Shown: positions 46,383 through 56,324 of the stretch, in pieces
Numbering within the stretch: position 1 is the stretch's first letter
Layout: each line of letters begins with the position of its first letter
Assembly (NCBI RefSeq): GCF_000949475.1
Contig: NZ_JRHC01000002.1
Location: 496,001-560,000 of the forward strand
Source: Draconibacterium sediminis
GTDB lineage: Bacteria; Bacteroidota; Bacteroidia; Bacteroidales; Prolixibacteraceae
Direction of reading: 5' to 3'
Length of the DNA: 64,000 bases
Notes under the pieces: generated by a model
The model's database searches: none
Seen by the model: the letters and a program-made list of their open reading frames with translations, nothing else
What the model was told of the DNA's origin: nothing
Position numbers and translations under genes: made by a program

Positions 46383-47444
46383 ATGGCGATACTACTCTTT
46401 TTCTTTTTCGTTTCAATACTTTTCTCGTTTCTGTGTTCGGTTTGGGAAGCTGTTTTGCTTAGTGTAACACCATCGTATGTTAGCCGCATGCAAATGGAGA
46501 AACCGAGCCTGGGTAAACGGTTAACTTCATTAAAAGACGACATCGACCGCCCGTTATCGGCCATTTTAACGCTAAATACAATCGCACACACCGTTGGTGC
46601 TATTGGAGTGGGTGTACAAGCCGGAAAACTCTTCGGTACAGCAAAGATCAACCTTTATATTTTTGATGCCACTTACGAGTCGCTAATTGCAGGTTTAATG
46701 ACCTTGGCTATTCTTATTCTTTCTGAAATTATACCCAAAACCATTGGAGCAACTTACTGGAAAAATCTAACCCCGTTTACCGTGCGATCATTAAAGGTTT
46801 TAATGATTATACTGGCACCTTTTGTTTGGTTAAGCAAATGGGTAACACATCTGATAAAAAGAGAAGGTGAAAAAAGCGTATTAAACCGTGCCGACGTTGC
46901 AGCAATGGCCGATGCCGGGTTAAGAAGCGGTGCCATCGACAAAGAGGAAAAATCGATTATACAAAACCTGTTACGTTTAGAAAACATGCAGGTAAAAGAT
47001 ATTATGACGCCTCGCAGTGTGGTGTTCACCCTGAATGAAAATCAAACGCTGGGAGAAATTTTTTCGGCCTATAATCCTTTCCAGTTTTCGCGTATACCTG
47101 TTTACGGCGACAACTCCGATCAAATAACCGGGTTTATTTTGAAAGATGCTATTCTGGAAAATATTGCGGCCGACAAACACAGCCGGCAGGCAGTGGAAAT
47201 ACGCCGGAAAATATTTTTCGTTGACGACAGCCTTTCGGTTGCCGGTTTGCTCGATAAACTTATCCTGGAAAAACAACACATGACAATGGTTGCAGACGAG
47301 TTTGGAACTGTTGTTGGCCTGGTTACCATGGAAGATGTTATTGAAACACTATTTGGACTGGAAATAATCGATGAATCAGACAAAGTAGCCGACCTGCAAA
47401 AGCTGGCTCGCGAACGTTGGAAAAGGGCAAAAGATCCGAATTAA
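46383..47444 (+). CDS. CNNM-domain (CorC/HlyC-like) membrane protein with CBS pair
   Basis: 353 residues. The N-terminal CNNM (DUF21) domain has about four membrane helices (to about residue 150) with ILSEIIPKTIGATYW near residue 118, the family's conserved E-I-x-P-K motif. A helix then leads to two CBS domains: MQVKDIMTPRSVVFTL near residue 204 and MTMVADEFGTVVGLVTMEDVIETLFG near residue 300-325. The C-terminal CorC_HlyC domain of longer relatives is missing or very short. Relatives act in Mg2+ (and sometimes Na+) homeostasis. It is a single gene converging on DUF5686. Confidence 0.92.
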   Translation: MAILLFFFFVSILFSFLCSVWEAVLLSVTPSYVSRMQMEKPSLGKRLTSLKDDIDRPLSAILTLNTIAHTVGAIGVGVQAGKLFGTAKINLYIFDATYESLIAGLMTLAILILSEIIPKTIGATYWKNLTPFTVRSLKVLMIILAPFVWLSKWVTHLIKREGEKSVLNRADVAAMADAGLRSGAIDKEEKSIIQNLLRLENMQVKDIMTPRSVVFTLNENQTLGEIFSAYNPFQFSRIPVYGDNSDQITGFILKDAILENIAADKHSRQAVEIRRKIFFVDDSLSVAGLLDKLILEKQHMTMVADEFGTVVGLVTMEDVIETLFGLEIIDESDKVADLQKLARERWKRAKDPN

Positions 47445-47458
47445 ACCACTTTGGTCTC

Positions 47459-49915
47459 TTAGAAACTCATTTCTGCCCTGAAACGTATTCCGCTGTTGTC
47501 GGTAAAACTTCGGTCCATATAAGTGCCGCCCAACTGATGGATATACTCAACACGCAGTACTTTAAAAATATTTGTTATTCCTAATCCCAATTCGGCATAA
47601 GGATGTGTGAGGTCTTGGGTAAAGGCTTCAGGAAGATCGAATATTGGATTATACGCGCTCGTCCGGTCACCATAGTGTGCTTTTAGCGATACCATTTCGC
47701 GCAGTTTTAAACGATTAAATAGAGGAATTTTATTAAAAATAATTCCTCCGCCAACCCAGTCGAGGTGAACATTGGTATACACGTTATGCGCAAAAGATGC
47801 CTGGTGCAACAGGTTAAAGCGGTATTTTGCAAAACCTAGCGATTGCGAACCAACAGGCATATCCAATAAATCGTACGGAGCATCGCCAAACAAATAACCA
47901 CCGTTAACCATATAACGCATAAATGTAGGTCCCCAGTTTACTTTTCCAACTACGGAACCATGAAAATGCGAATACATTCCAAAATCAGGCGTATTATCTC
48001 CCGGCACATAAGCCTGACCAATGTCCCAGCTTAAGTTAATAACCGGAGTTTGGTCGATATAATACACACGCATAAAGTAATACTGGTCGTAGTACTGACC
48101 AAACGCCAAACGTGCATTAAACAAGGCACCGTAGGCCGAATAATGTTTATAATCCACGCCATTATTCACGTAATGGATGGATGGCGTACTGTGATTGGAA
48201 GAAAAATACGCTCCACCCTCAAGAATAACATTATCGGTGTTATACTCCAGGTTAATGTGTGCCTTTTTCTCCTGTTGTAAGTACGGGTTCTCCTCGCGCG
48301 AAGTAATGGCAGCAATAAAGTTACCGTTACCTCTTGTGTTCGGGTTTTTCTTAATAAACCTCAGGTATTTATCCTGCGAAACCAGGTTATAGTCATCCGA
48401 ATAATTACCACGCAAAATAAACTTATCGTCCTGTGTTAACTGCCAGCCAAAGTTCAGGCCATATTTTAACTCCTTATTCCGGGTACCGTAACCTAAAAAA
48501 CCACCAACGGTAAAACGTTCCCACATTTTCTGCCCGGTGCGGAACGGCAGGGAAAAGCGTTGCCCCTCAATGGCATTGGTACTGTAAATATCGAATACCG
48601 GACCGAGCTCAATTTTTCCCAGGTCAACGTAGCTGGTCAACACCATTCCTCCAACGGCATCAATACCTTTTACCACCTGGTTTTCCTTCAATTTATCAAC
48701 GCGTTCGTACGTTCCGTCCGACATCAGGCTGGTAGCAAACTCGGGTTGTGAACGCCAGTTGTAGCCACGTATCTGATCTAAATGTTCAGAAGTTGAATAC
48801 TGCGTTATTTTATTCACCATCCAGTTTCCGCTCGAAATCTGATCGATGCGTTGCGAACCATACCTCGACACGGTATCCTTATTCAGCGTTAACGACAAAT
48901 TCAGACTAATTTGCTGGTTATCGTAAAACCATGTTCCGTTTTCGTCTTTCTTGTATTGTACGTTTGACCGGTAGCCATTTACAAAGTTGATATTGGCCTC
49001 TTCCTGCACGTAAGCGTATATGCTGGTAAGCGCAAAGTTTTTGCCTTCAACAGTAAATCGTCCGGTAAATAAGGGATTATATTTATTTTTCGGTGTAAAC
49101 GAGAAGTTATAATGCCAAACGCTGTCAATACGCGTACTGTCGTTTAAATACAGATCGTAGTGTAAACGGGCCGAATTGCTCAGCGGAGAAACAATACCAC
49201 GTCCCAAAATATTAATCTGATCTTTGTAGAAATCCAGATCGATCACTACATTCAGCAGTATCAAACTTTCAATAGTCTGATTAAGTTTTGGGAAAATACC
49301 GTCCTTTTTATCGTATACAACGCTGTCTTTATTGTTGCTTGTTAAGGTTGCCAATTCAGCCATGTATATAGGCGAAAACCGAATATCGCGGTCATCCAGT
49401 TTCATGGTAACCTCATTCATATTTGGGATAATCCGGTTCACCTTCGAAGTGCTGTCGATGGCCATATAAACCGAAGTTCGCTCAAAAGCCTTGTAATCGT
49501 TATAATTCTCAACTTTATCGCGGTTCTCTTTTTTATGCTCCATTATTTTTCGATACAGCACTTTGGCTCGCGATTCTTCGGGCCTAACCTTAATCTCGCT
49601 AATTTGCTGAACATCGGGTGCCAAATAAATTTTAAGCGGCATTTCCAGTTGTGCAGTTACTTTCAGCTCCTGTTTTTGGTAGCCTACCGAAGAGAAACTA
49701 ATGTCGTCGCCATTAGTTGCCGACAAAAGAAAATGTCCGTCAATATCGGTAATGGTTCCCCGCGTGGTTCCTTTTACCCACACGTTTACAAAAGGAATGG
49801 GCTCGTTGGTATCCTTATCGTAAACATTTCCCGATATTTCGGTGGCTTCATCCGAGGCGTGGGAAATAAATACGAACAGTAAAAAGAGTATTGTTAATCT
49901 GATCTTGTTTTCCAT
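47459..49915 (-). CDS. DUF5686 outer-membrane protein with carboxypeptidase-regulatory-like domain
   Basis: 818 residues with a signal peptide (IRLTILFLLFVFISHA). The N-terminal domain near residues 27-110 (EISGNVYDKDTNEPIPFVNVWVKGTTRG, then ISFSSVGYQKQELKV) is the CarboxypepD_reg-like fold common in SusC-like proteins. The rest (EESRAKVLYRKIMEHKKENRDKVENYNDYKAFERTSVY onward) matches the DUF5686 family and becomes a beta-barrel ending in FRAEMSF. There is no TonB box or SusC plug, so it is not a classical SusC transporter. Location in the outer membrane is expected; function is unknown. It stands alone on the - strand. Confidence 0.85.
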   Translation of the reverse strand: MENKIRLTILFLLFVFISHASDEATEISGNVYDKDTNEPIPFVNVWVKGTTRGTITDIDGHFLLSATNGDDISFSSVGYQKQELKVTAQLEMPLKIYLAPDVQQISEIKVRPEESRAKVLYRKIMEHKKENRDKVENYNDYKAFERTSVYMAIDSTSKVNRIIPNMNEVTMKLDDRDIRFSPIYMAELATLTSNNKDSVVYDKKDGIFPKLNQTIESLILLNVVIDLDFYKDQINILGRGIVSPLSNSARLHYDLYLNDSTRIDSVWHYNFSFTPKNKYNPLFTGRFTVEGKNFALTSIYAYVQEEANINFVNGYRSNVQYKKDENGTWFYDNQQISLNLSLTLNKDTVSRYGSQRIDQISSGNWMVNKITQYSTSEHLDQIRGYNWRSQPEFATSLMSDGTYERVDKLKENQVVKGIDAVGGMVLTSYVDLGKIELGPVFDIYSTNAIEGQRFSLPFRTGQKMWERFTVGGFLGYGTRNKELKYGLNFGWQLTQDDKFILRGNYSDDYNLVSQDKYLRFIKKNPNTRGNGNFIAAITSREENPYLQQEKKAHINLEYNTDNVILEGGAYFSSNHSTPSIHYVNNGVDYKHYSAYGALFNARLAFGQYYDQYYFMRVYYIDQTPVINLSWDIGQAYVPGDNTPDFGMYSHFHGSVVGKVNWGPTFMRYMVNGGYLFGDAPYDLLDMPVGSQSLGFAKYRFNLLHQASFAHNVYTNVHLDWVGGGIIFNKIPLFNRLKLREMVSLKAHYGDRTSAYNPIFDLPEAFTQDLTHPYAELGLGITNIFKVLRVEYIHQLGGTYMDRSFTDNSGIRFRAEMSF

Positions 49916-50185
49916 AATAAATAAGCAATTGCCTCATTTATCACACATTCGCTTAACGGATCATCTAATATAATGAGAATCAACTGACTATGTTTCCTTT
50001 TCTCAAATAAATATTTGTATTTACCTGAGATAATTGTTTTCGTGGCGATTTTACATATTTAAATACTAAACGAAAGTAATTAAGATCACTATTCAAAAAT
50101 TTATAAACGATAAGAATCGTACTATATTTTAACTTTTATTAAGAACCGTTCTAAAACCCTTTTGTTGACGATTGGTGTCAAATAA
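49916..50185. other. AT-rich intergenic region
   Basis: These 270 bases between the DUF5686 start and the terminator hold no reading frame of interest. They should contain the DUF5686 promoter on the - strand; no exact TAnnTTTG on that strand was found. Confidence 0.4.
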
Positions 50186-50218
50186 AAAAACCTCCCCGAT
50201 TAACTCAGGGAGGTTTTT
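50184..50218 (-). terminator. Terminator of the PPi-phosphofructokinase gene
   Basis: AAAAACCTCCC (50186-50196) and GGGAGGTTTTT (50208-50218) form an 11-base perfect stem with an 11-base loop. Read on the - strand it ends in at least seven Ts, 27 bases after the stop of the kinase gene. The + strand also ends in Ts, so it may stop both directions. Confidence 0.9.
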
Positions 50219-50244
50219 AAGATATCGTACTTAAAAGCAGTTGA

Positions 50245-51897
50245 TTAGGCCTGCTCTAATTTTAATGTTTCTGTAGTTTGGTCGCAAACTTCGGTTGGAC
50301 CGAAATACTGAATAGGACCAGGATAAACGAACTCGGTTCCTGTTGCCCACTCACCACGTTTTGAAACGAAATATTTGTATGGAGCGCCTTCCAACTCAAC
50401 CAGTGCTTTTTGGATTACCGGTTTCATATGTCCGTGACGTTTTTCCATGTTCATCATCATAGTTACAGGTACACCACCCGCAATCCACTCATCAGCAGGA
50501 GCAGTTGTGTTACGTACTGATGCCATGTAACCGGTTCTTCCTTCTGAAATAAGAACAGAAGCAGTGTAACCCAATGAGTAACAGTAGTCGGCATCAAAGT
50601 TTGATGGAGCTGCACAACGTCCTTCATAACCAAAGAAGTGGTACTGAGTACCGAATTTCCCGGCAGATTCACCGGCTTCTTTCATTTCATCCAAACGTGT
50701 TTTTACCATTTCACCCAGCAGCTTCTCAGTTTCGATTAACGATACCTGAACGTTTCCGTGTGGATCGCGATCTAAAGTTAACTGAGTAGCAATACCTGAT
50801 GGCAATGAGCTGAATACACTTGAAGAAGTTTCTGAAAGATGACCGGCCACCCACTCGTTACGGTGACTTTTCTTCAACATTTTAAATTCTTTCTCGCTTT
50901 CAGTTCCTTCAGCAAGAAGGTCGTTCAATTCCGAGATCAGAACTTTCATTTCAGGAATGAATTCGATCAAACCTTCAGGAATAAGGGCAACACCAAAGTT
51001 GTTTCCGTCGGCTGCGCGGTTGGCAACAATACCGGCCATATAATCTACAACCTCGCCTAAAGTTTGTTTTTTCTCAGCAACTTCTTCTGAAATTAAAGTA
51101 ATGTTCGGTTGAGTTTTTAAAGCACACTCTAAACCGATGTGCGACGCCGAACGTCCCATCAATTTAATAAAGTGCCAGTATTTTTTTGCTGAGTTGGCAT
51201 CGCGCTGAATGTTACCAATCAACTCTGAATATACTTTTGTTGCAGTGTCGAAACCAAACGAAGTCTCGATCATTTCGTTTTTCAGGTCACCATCAATTGT
51301 TTTCGGACAACCGATTACCTGAACGCCAGAATCGATTTTAGCGTAGTACTCGGCCAAAACACAAGCGTTTGTATTTGAGTCGTCGCCACCAATGATTACC
51401 AGCGCGTTAAGGCTAAGATCTTTTGCAATCTCCAAACCTTTATCAAATTGTGCTTCTTCTTCCAGTTTTGTACGGCCCGAACCAATAATATCGAAACCAC
51501 CGGTGTTACGGTACTCGTCGATAATATCAGCAGTAAGTTCCATGTATTTGTGATCAACCAATCCGCCCGGTCCACCTAAGAAACCATACAATTTACTATC
51601 AGGATGGATATTTTTAATACCATCGAAAATTCCTGAGATTACGTTGTGTCCGCCCGGAGCCTGACCTCCAGAAAGGATTACACCAACATTAACAGGTTGT
51701 TTTTCGGCAGCCGCATCAGCAGCTTCGAAGGTAATTAACGGCATTCCGTAAGTATTCGGAAACAGTTCTGCAATTTCTTTTTGGTCGGCAACCGATTCGG
51801 TTTTTGCACCCTCAACCAATTTTACATTGCCTTTTAACGATTTAGGCAGCTTAGGCTGATATTTAGCCCTTTCTTTTTGTAATGCGCTAATACTCAT
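50245..51897 (-). CDS. pfp: Diphosphate--fructose-6-phosphate 1-phosphotransferase
   Basis: 550 residues, the size of the plant-type long PPi-phosphofructokinase. The key motif [11 protein letters not shown] near residue 175 has Asp in place of Gly after GGD, the mark of PPi specificity. [12 protein letters not shown] near residue 203 carries the conserved Lys. [21 protein letters not shown] near residue 252 and [22 protein letters not shown] near residue 430 are also family motifs. It interconverts fructose 6-phosphate and fructose 1,6-bisphosphate using PPi, a reversible glycolytic step common in anaerobic and marine Bacteroidota. It is a single gene with its own terminator. Confidence 0.96.
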   Translation of the reverse strand: MSISALQKERAKYQPKLPKSLKGNVKLVEGAKTESVADQKEIAELFPNTYGMPLITFEAADAAAEKQPVNVGVILSGGQAPGGHNVISGIFDGIKNIHPDSKLYGFLGGPGGLVDHKYMELTADIIDEYRNTGGFDIIGSGRTKLEEEAQFDKGLEIAKDLSLNALVIIGGDDSNTNACVLAEYYAKIDSGVQVIGCPKTIDGDLKNEMIETSFGFDTATKVYSELIGNIQRDANSAKKYWHFIKLMGRSASHIGLECALKTQPNITLISEEVAEKKQTLGEVVDYMAGIVANRAADGNNFGVALIPEGLIEFIPEMKVLISELNDLLAEGTESEKEFKMLKKSHRNEWVAGHLSETSSSVFSSLPSGIATQLTLDRDPHGNVQVSLIETEKLLGEMVKTRLDEMKEAGESAGKFGTQYHFFGYEGRCAAPSNFDADYCYSLGYTASVLISEGRTGYMASVRNTTAPADEWIAGGVPVTMMMNMEKRHGHMKPVIQKALVELEGAPYKYFVSKRGEWATGTEFVYPGPIQYFGPTEVCDQTTETLKLEQA

Positions 51898-52114
51898 GTC
51901 TGTTTATTTTTTAGCCGGAAATTGAAAACAACCTTCCGGAACAAAACTTTAACCGATTAACCGGCTTCAGTAATTATTAATTATTGATTTCTAATTTTTT
52001 AAGCAGACCAAAAATAACGGAATTTGTGGTGAAATCCTCTGTTGAAAAAACAGGATGAACTGATTTAAAGTAAAGTTAAAAGGGAATCGACCAAATCCCT
52101 TCAATAATTGGATT

Positions 52115-52154
52115 TATAAGGATGTCATCTTTCAAAAAAGATGACATCCTTATA
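52115..52154. repeat. Perfect 18-bp palindrome overlapping a stop codon
   Basis: TATAAGGATGTCATCTTT (52115-52132) and its exact complement (52137-52154) flank a four-base loop. The right arm includes the stop codon of the GNAT gene at 52150. There is no T-run on either side, so it is not an intrinsic terminator of the usual kind. It may stabilise the 3' end of the mRNA or be a dispersed repeat. Confidence 0.85.
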
Positions 52155-52647
52155 GCAACTTCTGATAGGCTACAACATCGAGTATGCGCCCGAACTTCTC
52201 TCCTACCTGTTTAAAATGCCCGCATTTTTCATAGCCCATTCGCTCGAACAGTTTTACACTGGCTTCGTTTTCGGCAGTAATAATTCCCATTAGTACAACG
52301 ATCCCAACTTCCAGTGCTTTTTGTTCCATCTGGAGCAAAACTTCGCGGCCAATCCCTTTGCCAAAATATTCCGGCTTAAGATAAATGGTTACTTCGGCGG
52401 TGCGGTCGTAGGCAGCGCGCGGTTTATAGCGCCCCAGGTAACAATACCCGGCCACTTCGTTATCAAAGTAAATCAGGAACGACCTGAAACGGCTATCGCC
52501 TATGGGTAAAATGTCTTTCAAGTCGGCCTCGCTTACCGAACCGGTATGAAAGGTAGCTGTTGAATTAGCGATGTAATAATTATAAATGTCTTTAACCAGA
52601 CCTAAGTCTTTCTCCTCCAGTATTTCGAGGCGAAGTGATTTATTCAT
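52150..52647 (-). CDS. GNAT acetyltransferase (phosphinothricin acetyltransferase-like)
   Basis: 165 residues. It has IYNYYIANSTATFHTGSVSEADL near residue 20, where Pat-type enzymes read IYNxxIxxSTATF, then TAEVTIYLKPEYFGKGIGREVLLQME near residue 84-109 with the acetyl-CoA loop (F-G-K-G-I-G), and AENEASVKLFERMGYEKCGHFKQVGEKFGRILDVVAYQKLL at the end. These enzymes N-acetylate amino-acid analogues. The true substrate is unknown. It is nine bases downstream of ridA on the same strand, so the two are likely co-transcribed. Confidence 0.9.
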   Translation of the reverse strand: MNKSLRLEILEEKDLGLVKDIYNYYIANSTATFHTGSVSEADLKDILPIGDSRFRSFLIYFDNEVAGYCYLGRYKPRAAYDRTAEVTIYLKPEYFGKGIGREVLLQMEQKALEVGIVVLMGIITAENEASVKLFERMGYEKCGHFKQVGEKFGRILDVVAYQKLL

Positions 52648-52656
52648 CCTATCAAC

Positions 52657-53034
52657 TTATTTTACGGCTATCGTTTCAATTTCGACCATTACCCCCAGCG
52701 GCAGTTCCTTTACAGCAAAAGCTGCTCTTGCAGGTGGAGTCTCGCTGTAATATTTTCCGTAAACTTCGTTCATGGCTTTAAAATTGGCCATGTCGCTTAA
52801 CAGACAAGTCGATTTTACTACGTCGGAAAACGAATAACCGGCCTCGGTTAATATCTCACCAATGTTTTTCATTACCTGCTCGGTTTGTTCTGTAATTCCG
52901 CCTTCAACAACTTTCATGGTTGCCGGATCGAGTGGTACCTGTCCTGAAATATAAAGTGTTCCGTTTACTTCAACAGCCTGGCTGTATGGACCAATTGCAG
53001 CAGGTGCTTTTTCTGTAGCTATAATACGTTTCAT
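52657..53034 (-). CDS. ridA: RidA family enamine/imine deaminase
   Basis: 125 residues from the ATG at 53034 (complement). The 14 codons upstream lack family resemblance. KAPAAIGPYSQAVEVNGTLYISGQVPLDPATMKVVEGGI matches the family start. The region AFAVKELPLGVMVEIETIA holds the conserved Lys/Glu pair, and PPARAAF provides the active-site Arg. RidA hydrolyses reactive 2-aminoacrylate-type intermediates from PLP enzymes. It leads a two-gene unit with the GNAT gene. Confidence 0.95.
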   Translation of the reverse strand: MKRIIATEKAPAAIGPYSQAVEVNGTLYISGQVPLDPATMKVVEGGITEQTEQVMKNIGEILTEAGYSFSDVVKSTCLLSDMANFKAMNEVYGKYYSETPPARAAFAVKELPLGVMVEIETIAVK

Positions 53035-53142
53035 CTGATTAAATTTTTGCTGTGAAGATACCAAAAGATGCCCCAATTTTCAAGCCCGGCTATTAAGCAA
53101 TAAAACTTATTAATGGAAAGAAAACAAATGCATATTTTCGAT

Positions 53143-53420
53143 TATTGTTAAATGCGGAAGGGGCCATTTTTATCTAAAAATATATCCTTCCGCACTTAAA
53201 AGGCCTTATTTTTTTGTAAAAACTTTGCCTTCCGCAGTTAAAGGAGGGCATTTTCTTGTAAAAATGTATCCTTCCGCACTTAGAGGGGGTCATTTTTTTA
53301 TAAAAACACTTCCTTCCGCACTTGGAAGGGGTCATTTTTTGGTAAAAACACTGTCTTCCATATGCGGAAGGATACGTTTTTGCGTAAAAACGCTGCCCTC
53401 TAACTACGGAAACAAACTTT
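53143..53420. repeat. Tandem array of about six 42-bp units
   Basis: Units begin at 53185, 53228, 53270, 53312, 53354 and 53396; spacing is 42 bases, except 43 for the first. Each starts CCTTCCGCACTT or a variant, then a G-rich part (AGGGGGTC), then a T-rich part ending in TAAAAACACT. A degenerate copy lies at 53143-53184. Some units can fold (CCTTCC with GGAAGG). The + strand reads as 14-residue units of the form LPSALxGGHFLVKT in a 72-residue frame from a TTG at 53225 to 53443, broken upstream by an extra base. No start signal is visible. It lies between ridA and the 3' end of lptD. Confidence 0.88.
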
Positions 53421-53439
53421 TTTGCAGTGTAATTATCGC

Positions 53440-56112
53440 TTAGAAATTAAAGTTATCGTAGTGACTTTGCTGTTTCTGGATTTTCAAATCCTGCAGCATC
53501 GACGAAGATGCACTAATGGTAAAGCTGTAACTTTTACGGTAGCCAAAAGGCACAAAGTTAAACGACATATTCCAGCAGTGCAGGTCGCGGTTCAGGCGGA
53601 ACGAGGTTAATGCAAACTCCCCTTCCTGAATATCGAAGTTGGTCATGGCACTCATTTGCCACTTATTGGTAATACTAATATTTCCGCGCAAACCTAAAGT
53701 TTGGGTAACCCGCCCATTCGGATTACTGGCACTGGTTGCTCCGGTATAGTTTAAACTGTAGTCGAAACCAAAATCCCAGGGCATACTAAAATCAAGATAG
53801 TCATCAAAAATAGGTGGAAGCACTTCTTCCGGAGGCCCGGGAGTTTCATCCTCATTGTTGCCTTCGTTGTTTTCGCCCTTTTTCTTGTCTTTCGAGTTAA
53901 AATTCATTCCGAACGAAAGGTTGGCCCTAGTTACACGTCCCAGTTTGCCAATACCACTGCGTTCGTTCCAGGCATATTTATGAATACGACGGTAGTTCTC
54001 ATCCACCATATACGGGTCAACCGTGGTTCCCATATTAATACTTACACCTGCTACGGTAGTACGTGCACGAATAGAAAATGGAGCCAGGTTTAATGAGTCG
54101 CGAATCAGGTCATACGATGAAGAAATACTCAGGTTGTCAATAATTTTTACCTTCTTGTATTTCTGTTCTTCATCGGTTTTGGTGGAATCGCGCGTATCCA
54201 GCTTTTTCATTTCCAGGTTGTTGTTCACCGAGAAATTTATAGATCCCGATTCTCCTCTTCCGGGCGAACCACCATAAATACCTCCTAAATTGGTATCAAA
54301 GTAGCGGGTATTTCCTTCATCATCAACCTGTACTTCCTGCCAGTATCCGTAATGTTCCTTGCCAAAATCGGGGCGGTAACTAAACGATACCGAAGGTGTC
54401 ATTTTGTGGCGAATCCGCTGTATTTTGGAGTTAGGATTACGTGGTGCATAAAAACCATAAATATTGGTTGATGCGCTTATACTGTATGAATAATCGTAAA
54501 CCCGGTTAAGTCCGGTGATTGTATCGATCTGAACATTATCGGGAATGCCTGAAGGATTGTCGGGAAACTCACCTTCTTCAACATAGTTGTAGTTGTATTT
54601 TTTAAAGTACCATTTTTCGTTATAACTGATGCCCGGACTAAAATTAACGGTACCTAAATTAAAACTGGGGAACGATATGGGCAGGTTATGGCGAATACCG
54701 TTTTTCCAGTCGGTAGCAAACGAACTGCTAAGTATTTCGCTTTCCTTGGCATTTATCGAGTTTCTGAAGTTGGCGGTATAGTTAATACCAAATTTTTCGT
54801 AGAACTTCACCGATCCGCTTCGGTTCTTTTTCCTGAGCGGATAAATTTTTGCCATGTTAAAGGTCATTTCAGGCAACGACAACGACATGGTGCTGTCTTT
54901 TGTATTTTGCGAATGACGCAGGTTCATCGAAAAATTAAAGGGTGTATTCTCAAATTTTCGAGAATACGAAATACTCGACGATTTTGTGGTCGTCAGGTAA
55001 TCGTTCATGTTGTAGGCATTTTGTTTATCGTAGCCACTCGACGAAACGTTCACACTTGCCGAGAATGTTTGGTTAGGATTGGCTTTTGCATCCTGCGAGT
55101 GCGACCACAAAATTTTATATTGTGTGCCTACCGAGTAATTATCTAAACCTTGCTCTCCATATTTGTTTTTGGCATATTCAAAACCAAAATTACCGCCAAA
55201 CTTGTAACGTTTTTTGTAATTCGTTTTCATACGTGCCCCCCACGAACCACGCGAATAAATATCTCCCTGAACCGCCAAATCGAAATATTCGCTTGCTGCC
55301 CAGTAATACCCTCCGTCGCGCAGAAAGAATCCACGGTTTTGCTCCTCACCGTATTTTGGAATTAATATACCCGACGAATAAGTTGGCGAATTGGGGAAAT
55401 AGCCAAACGGAATAATGGGGAAATACAATGGGAAATCCTCTAAAACCATGTAGGCCGGTCCGGTAATAATCTTTTCGTTTGATATAACCTTGGCTTTTGT
55501 AAGGTGCAAATAAAAGTGTGGATGATCGGCATCGCAGGTGGTATATTTGGCATCCTTGGTAATAAACACTTCTTCGCCAATCTTTTTGGTACGGTCGCTG
55601 TGAATAAAACCTTCGCCCTGTGCCGAAACAACTTTGGTAATAAACGCCTTTTCGGTTTCGAAATTATAGCGCATCGTTTCCGACTCGTATTCTTCAGAAC
55701 CTTGCCGGAACATTGGTTTTTGCGTCATCTCTCCCACCGAATCAAGCACTCCTTCGGCATAAATTTCCTTGGTTTCCAAATCCAACTCAATATAATACGC
55801 CTCCAGTTCAATATTTTGGTAAGTAACTTTTGCCTGGTTATATAAATACACCTTTTGCCCGTCGAGCGAAACAATCATCGAGTCGGTGGCTGCATAATCA
55901 ATGGGCGCATCAATTACCGGCTTTTCTTCTTTTACCATTCCCATGGTGTCAATACCGGTACTATCGATTAAAATGGTATCCTGCGCGCTGATATACTCCG
56001 ATAAAATGGAATCGGGTACCTGCTGTTGCGGAGCCACACTTATGGTGGGTTCCTGAGCTAAAATCAAAAATGGAGCTACCAGGAATAAATATGTAATGAT
56101 TATTTTATACAA
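53440..56112 (-). CDS. lptD: LPS assembly outer-membrane protein LptD
   Basis: 890 residues from a TTG at 56112 (complement); an in-frame TGA lies just upstream and no ATG is available before the signal peptide (YKIIITYLFLVAPFLILAQE). The N-terminal OstA-like part has IDAPIDYAATDSMIVSLDGQKVYLYNQAKVTYQNIELEAYYIELDLE near residue 67-113. A jellyroll and a large C-terminal beta-barrel follow, with KAKVISNEKIITGPAYMVLEDFPLYFPIIPFGYFPN marking the LptD middle. It places LPS in the outer leaflet with LptE. Candidate -7 elements TAGATTTG (56136-56129) and TATTTTTG (56154-56147) lie upstream on the - strand. It is divergent from the amidase gene. Confidence 0.9.
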   Translation of the reverse strand: MYKIIITYLFLVAPFLILAQEPTISVAPQQQVPDSILSEYISAQDTILIDSTGIDTMGMVKEEKPVIDAPIDYAATDSMIVSLDGQKVYLYNQAKVTYQNIELEAYYIELDLETKEIYAEGVLDSVGEMTQKPMFRQGSEEYESETMRYNFETEKAFITKVVSAQGEGFIHSDRTKKIGEEVFITKDAKYTTCDADHPHFYLHLTKAKVISNEKIITGPAYMVLEDFPLYFPIIPFGYFPNSPTYSSGILIPKYGEEQNRGFFLRDGGYYWAASEYFDLAVQGDIYSRGSWGARMKTNYKKRYKFGGNFGFEYAKNKYGEQGLDNYSVGTQYKILWSHSQDAKANPNQTFSASVNVSSSGYDKQNAYNMNDYLTTTKSSSISYSRKFENTPFNFSMNLRHSQNTKDSTMSLSLPEMTFNMAKIYPLRKKNRSGSVKFYEKFGINYTANFRNSINAKESEILSSSFATDWKNGIRHNLPISFPSFNLGTVNFSPGISYNEKWYFKKYNYNYVEEGEFPDNPSGIPDNVQIDTITGLNRVYDYSYSISASTNIYGFYAPRNPNSKIQRIRHKMTPSVSFSYRPDFGKEHYGYWQEVQVDDEGNTRYFDTNLGGIYGGSPGRGESGSINFSVNNNLEMKKLDTRDSTKTDEEQKYKKVKIIDNLSISSSYDLIRDSLNLAPFSIRARTTVAGVSINMGTTVDPYMVDENYRRIHKYAWNERSGIGKLGRVTRANLSFGMNFNSKDKKKGENNEGNNEDETPGPPEEVLPPIFDDYLDFSMPWDFGFDYSLNYTGATSASNPNGRVTQTLGLRGNISITNKWQMSAMTNFDIQEGEFALTSFRLNRDLHCWNMSFNFVPFGYRKSYSFTISASSSMLQDLKIQKQQSHYDNFNF

Positions 56113-56324
56113 AATGTTTTCTGCGTTTCAAATCTACTTGGCTGCACAAAAATATAAATATGGCGTATACTAAAGTGCTATAAAATGTAAAATAATGCTA
56201 ATATTTCTATTTTTACGTTTATAAGCCGTAAGCGGGGCAAAGCAAATAAATAAAATGATACCGAACAAATACTAATACTCCGCTCTTATGTGTTTATATA
56301 TAAAAATACAGATCAGATATTTAC

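Noticed and set aside
53143-53420. CRISPR array
   Set aside because: The 42-base units follow each other directly with no unique spacers, and no cas genes are nearby.
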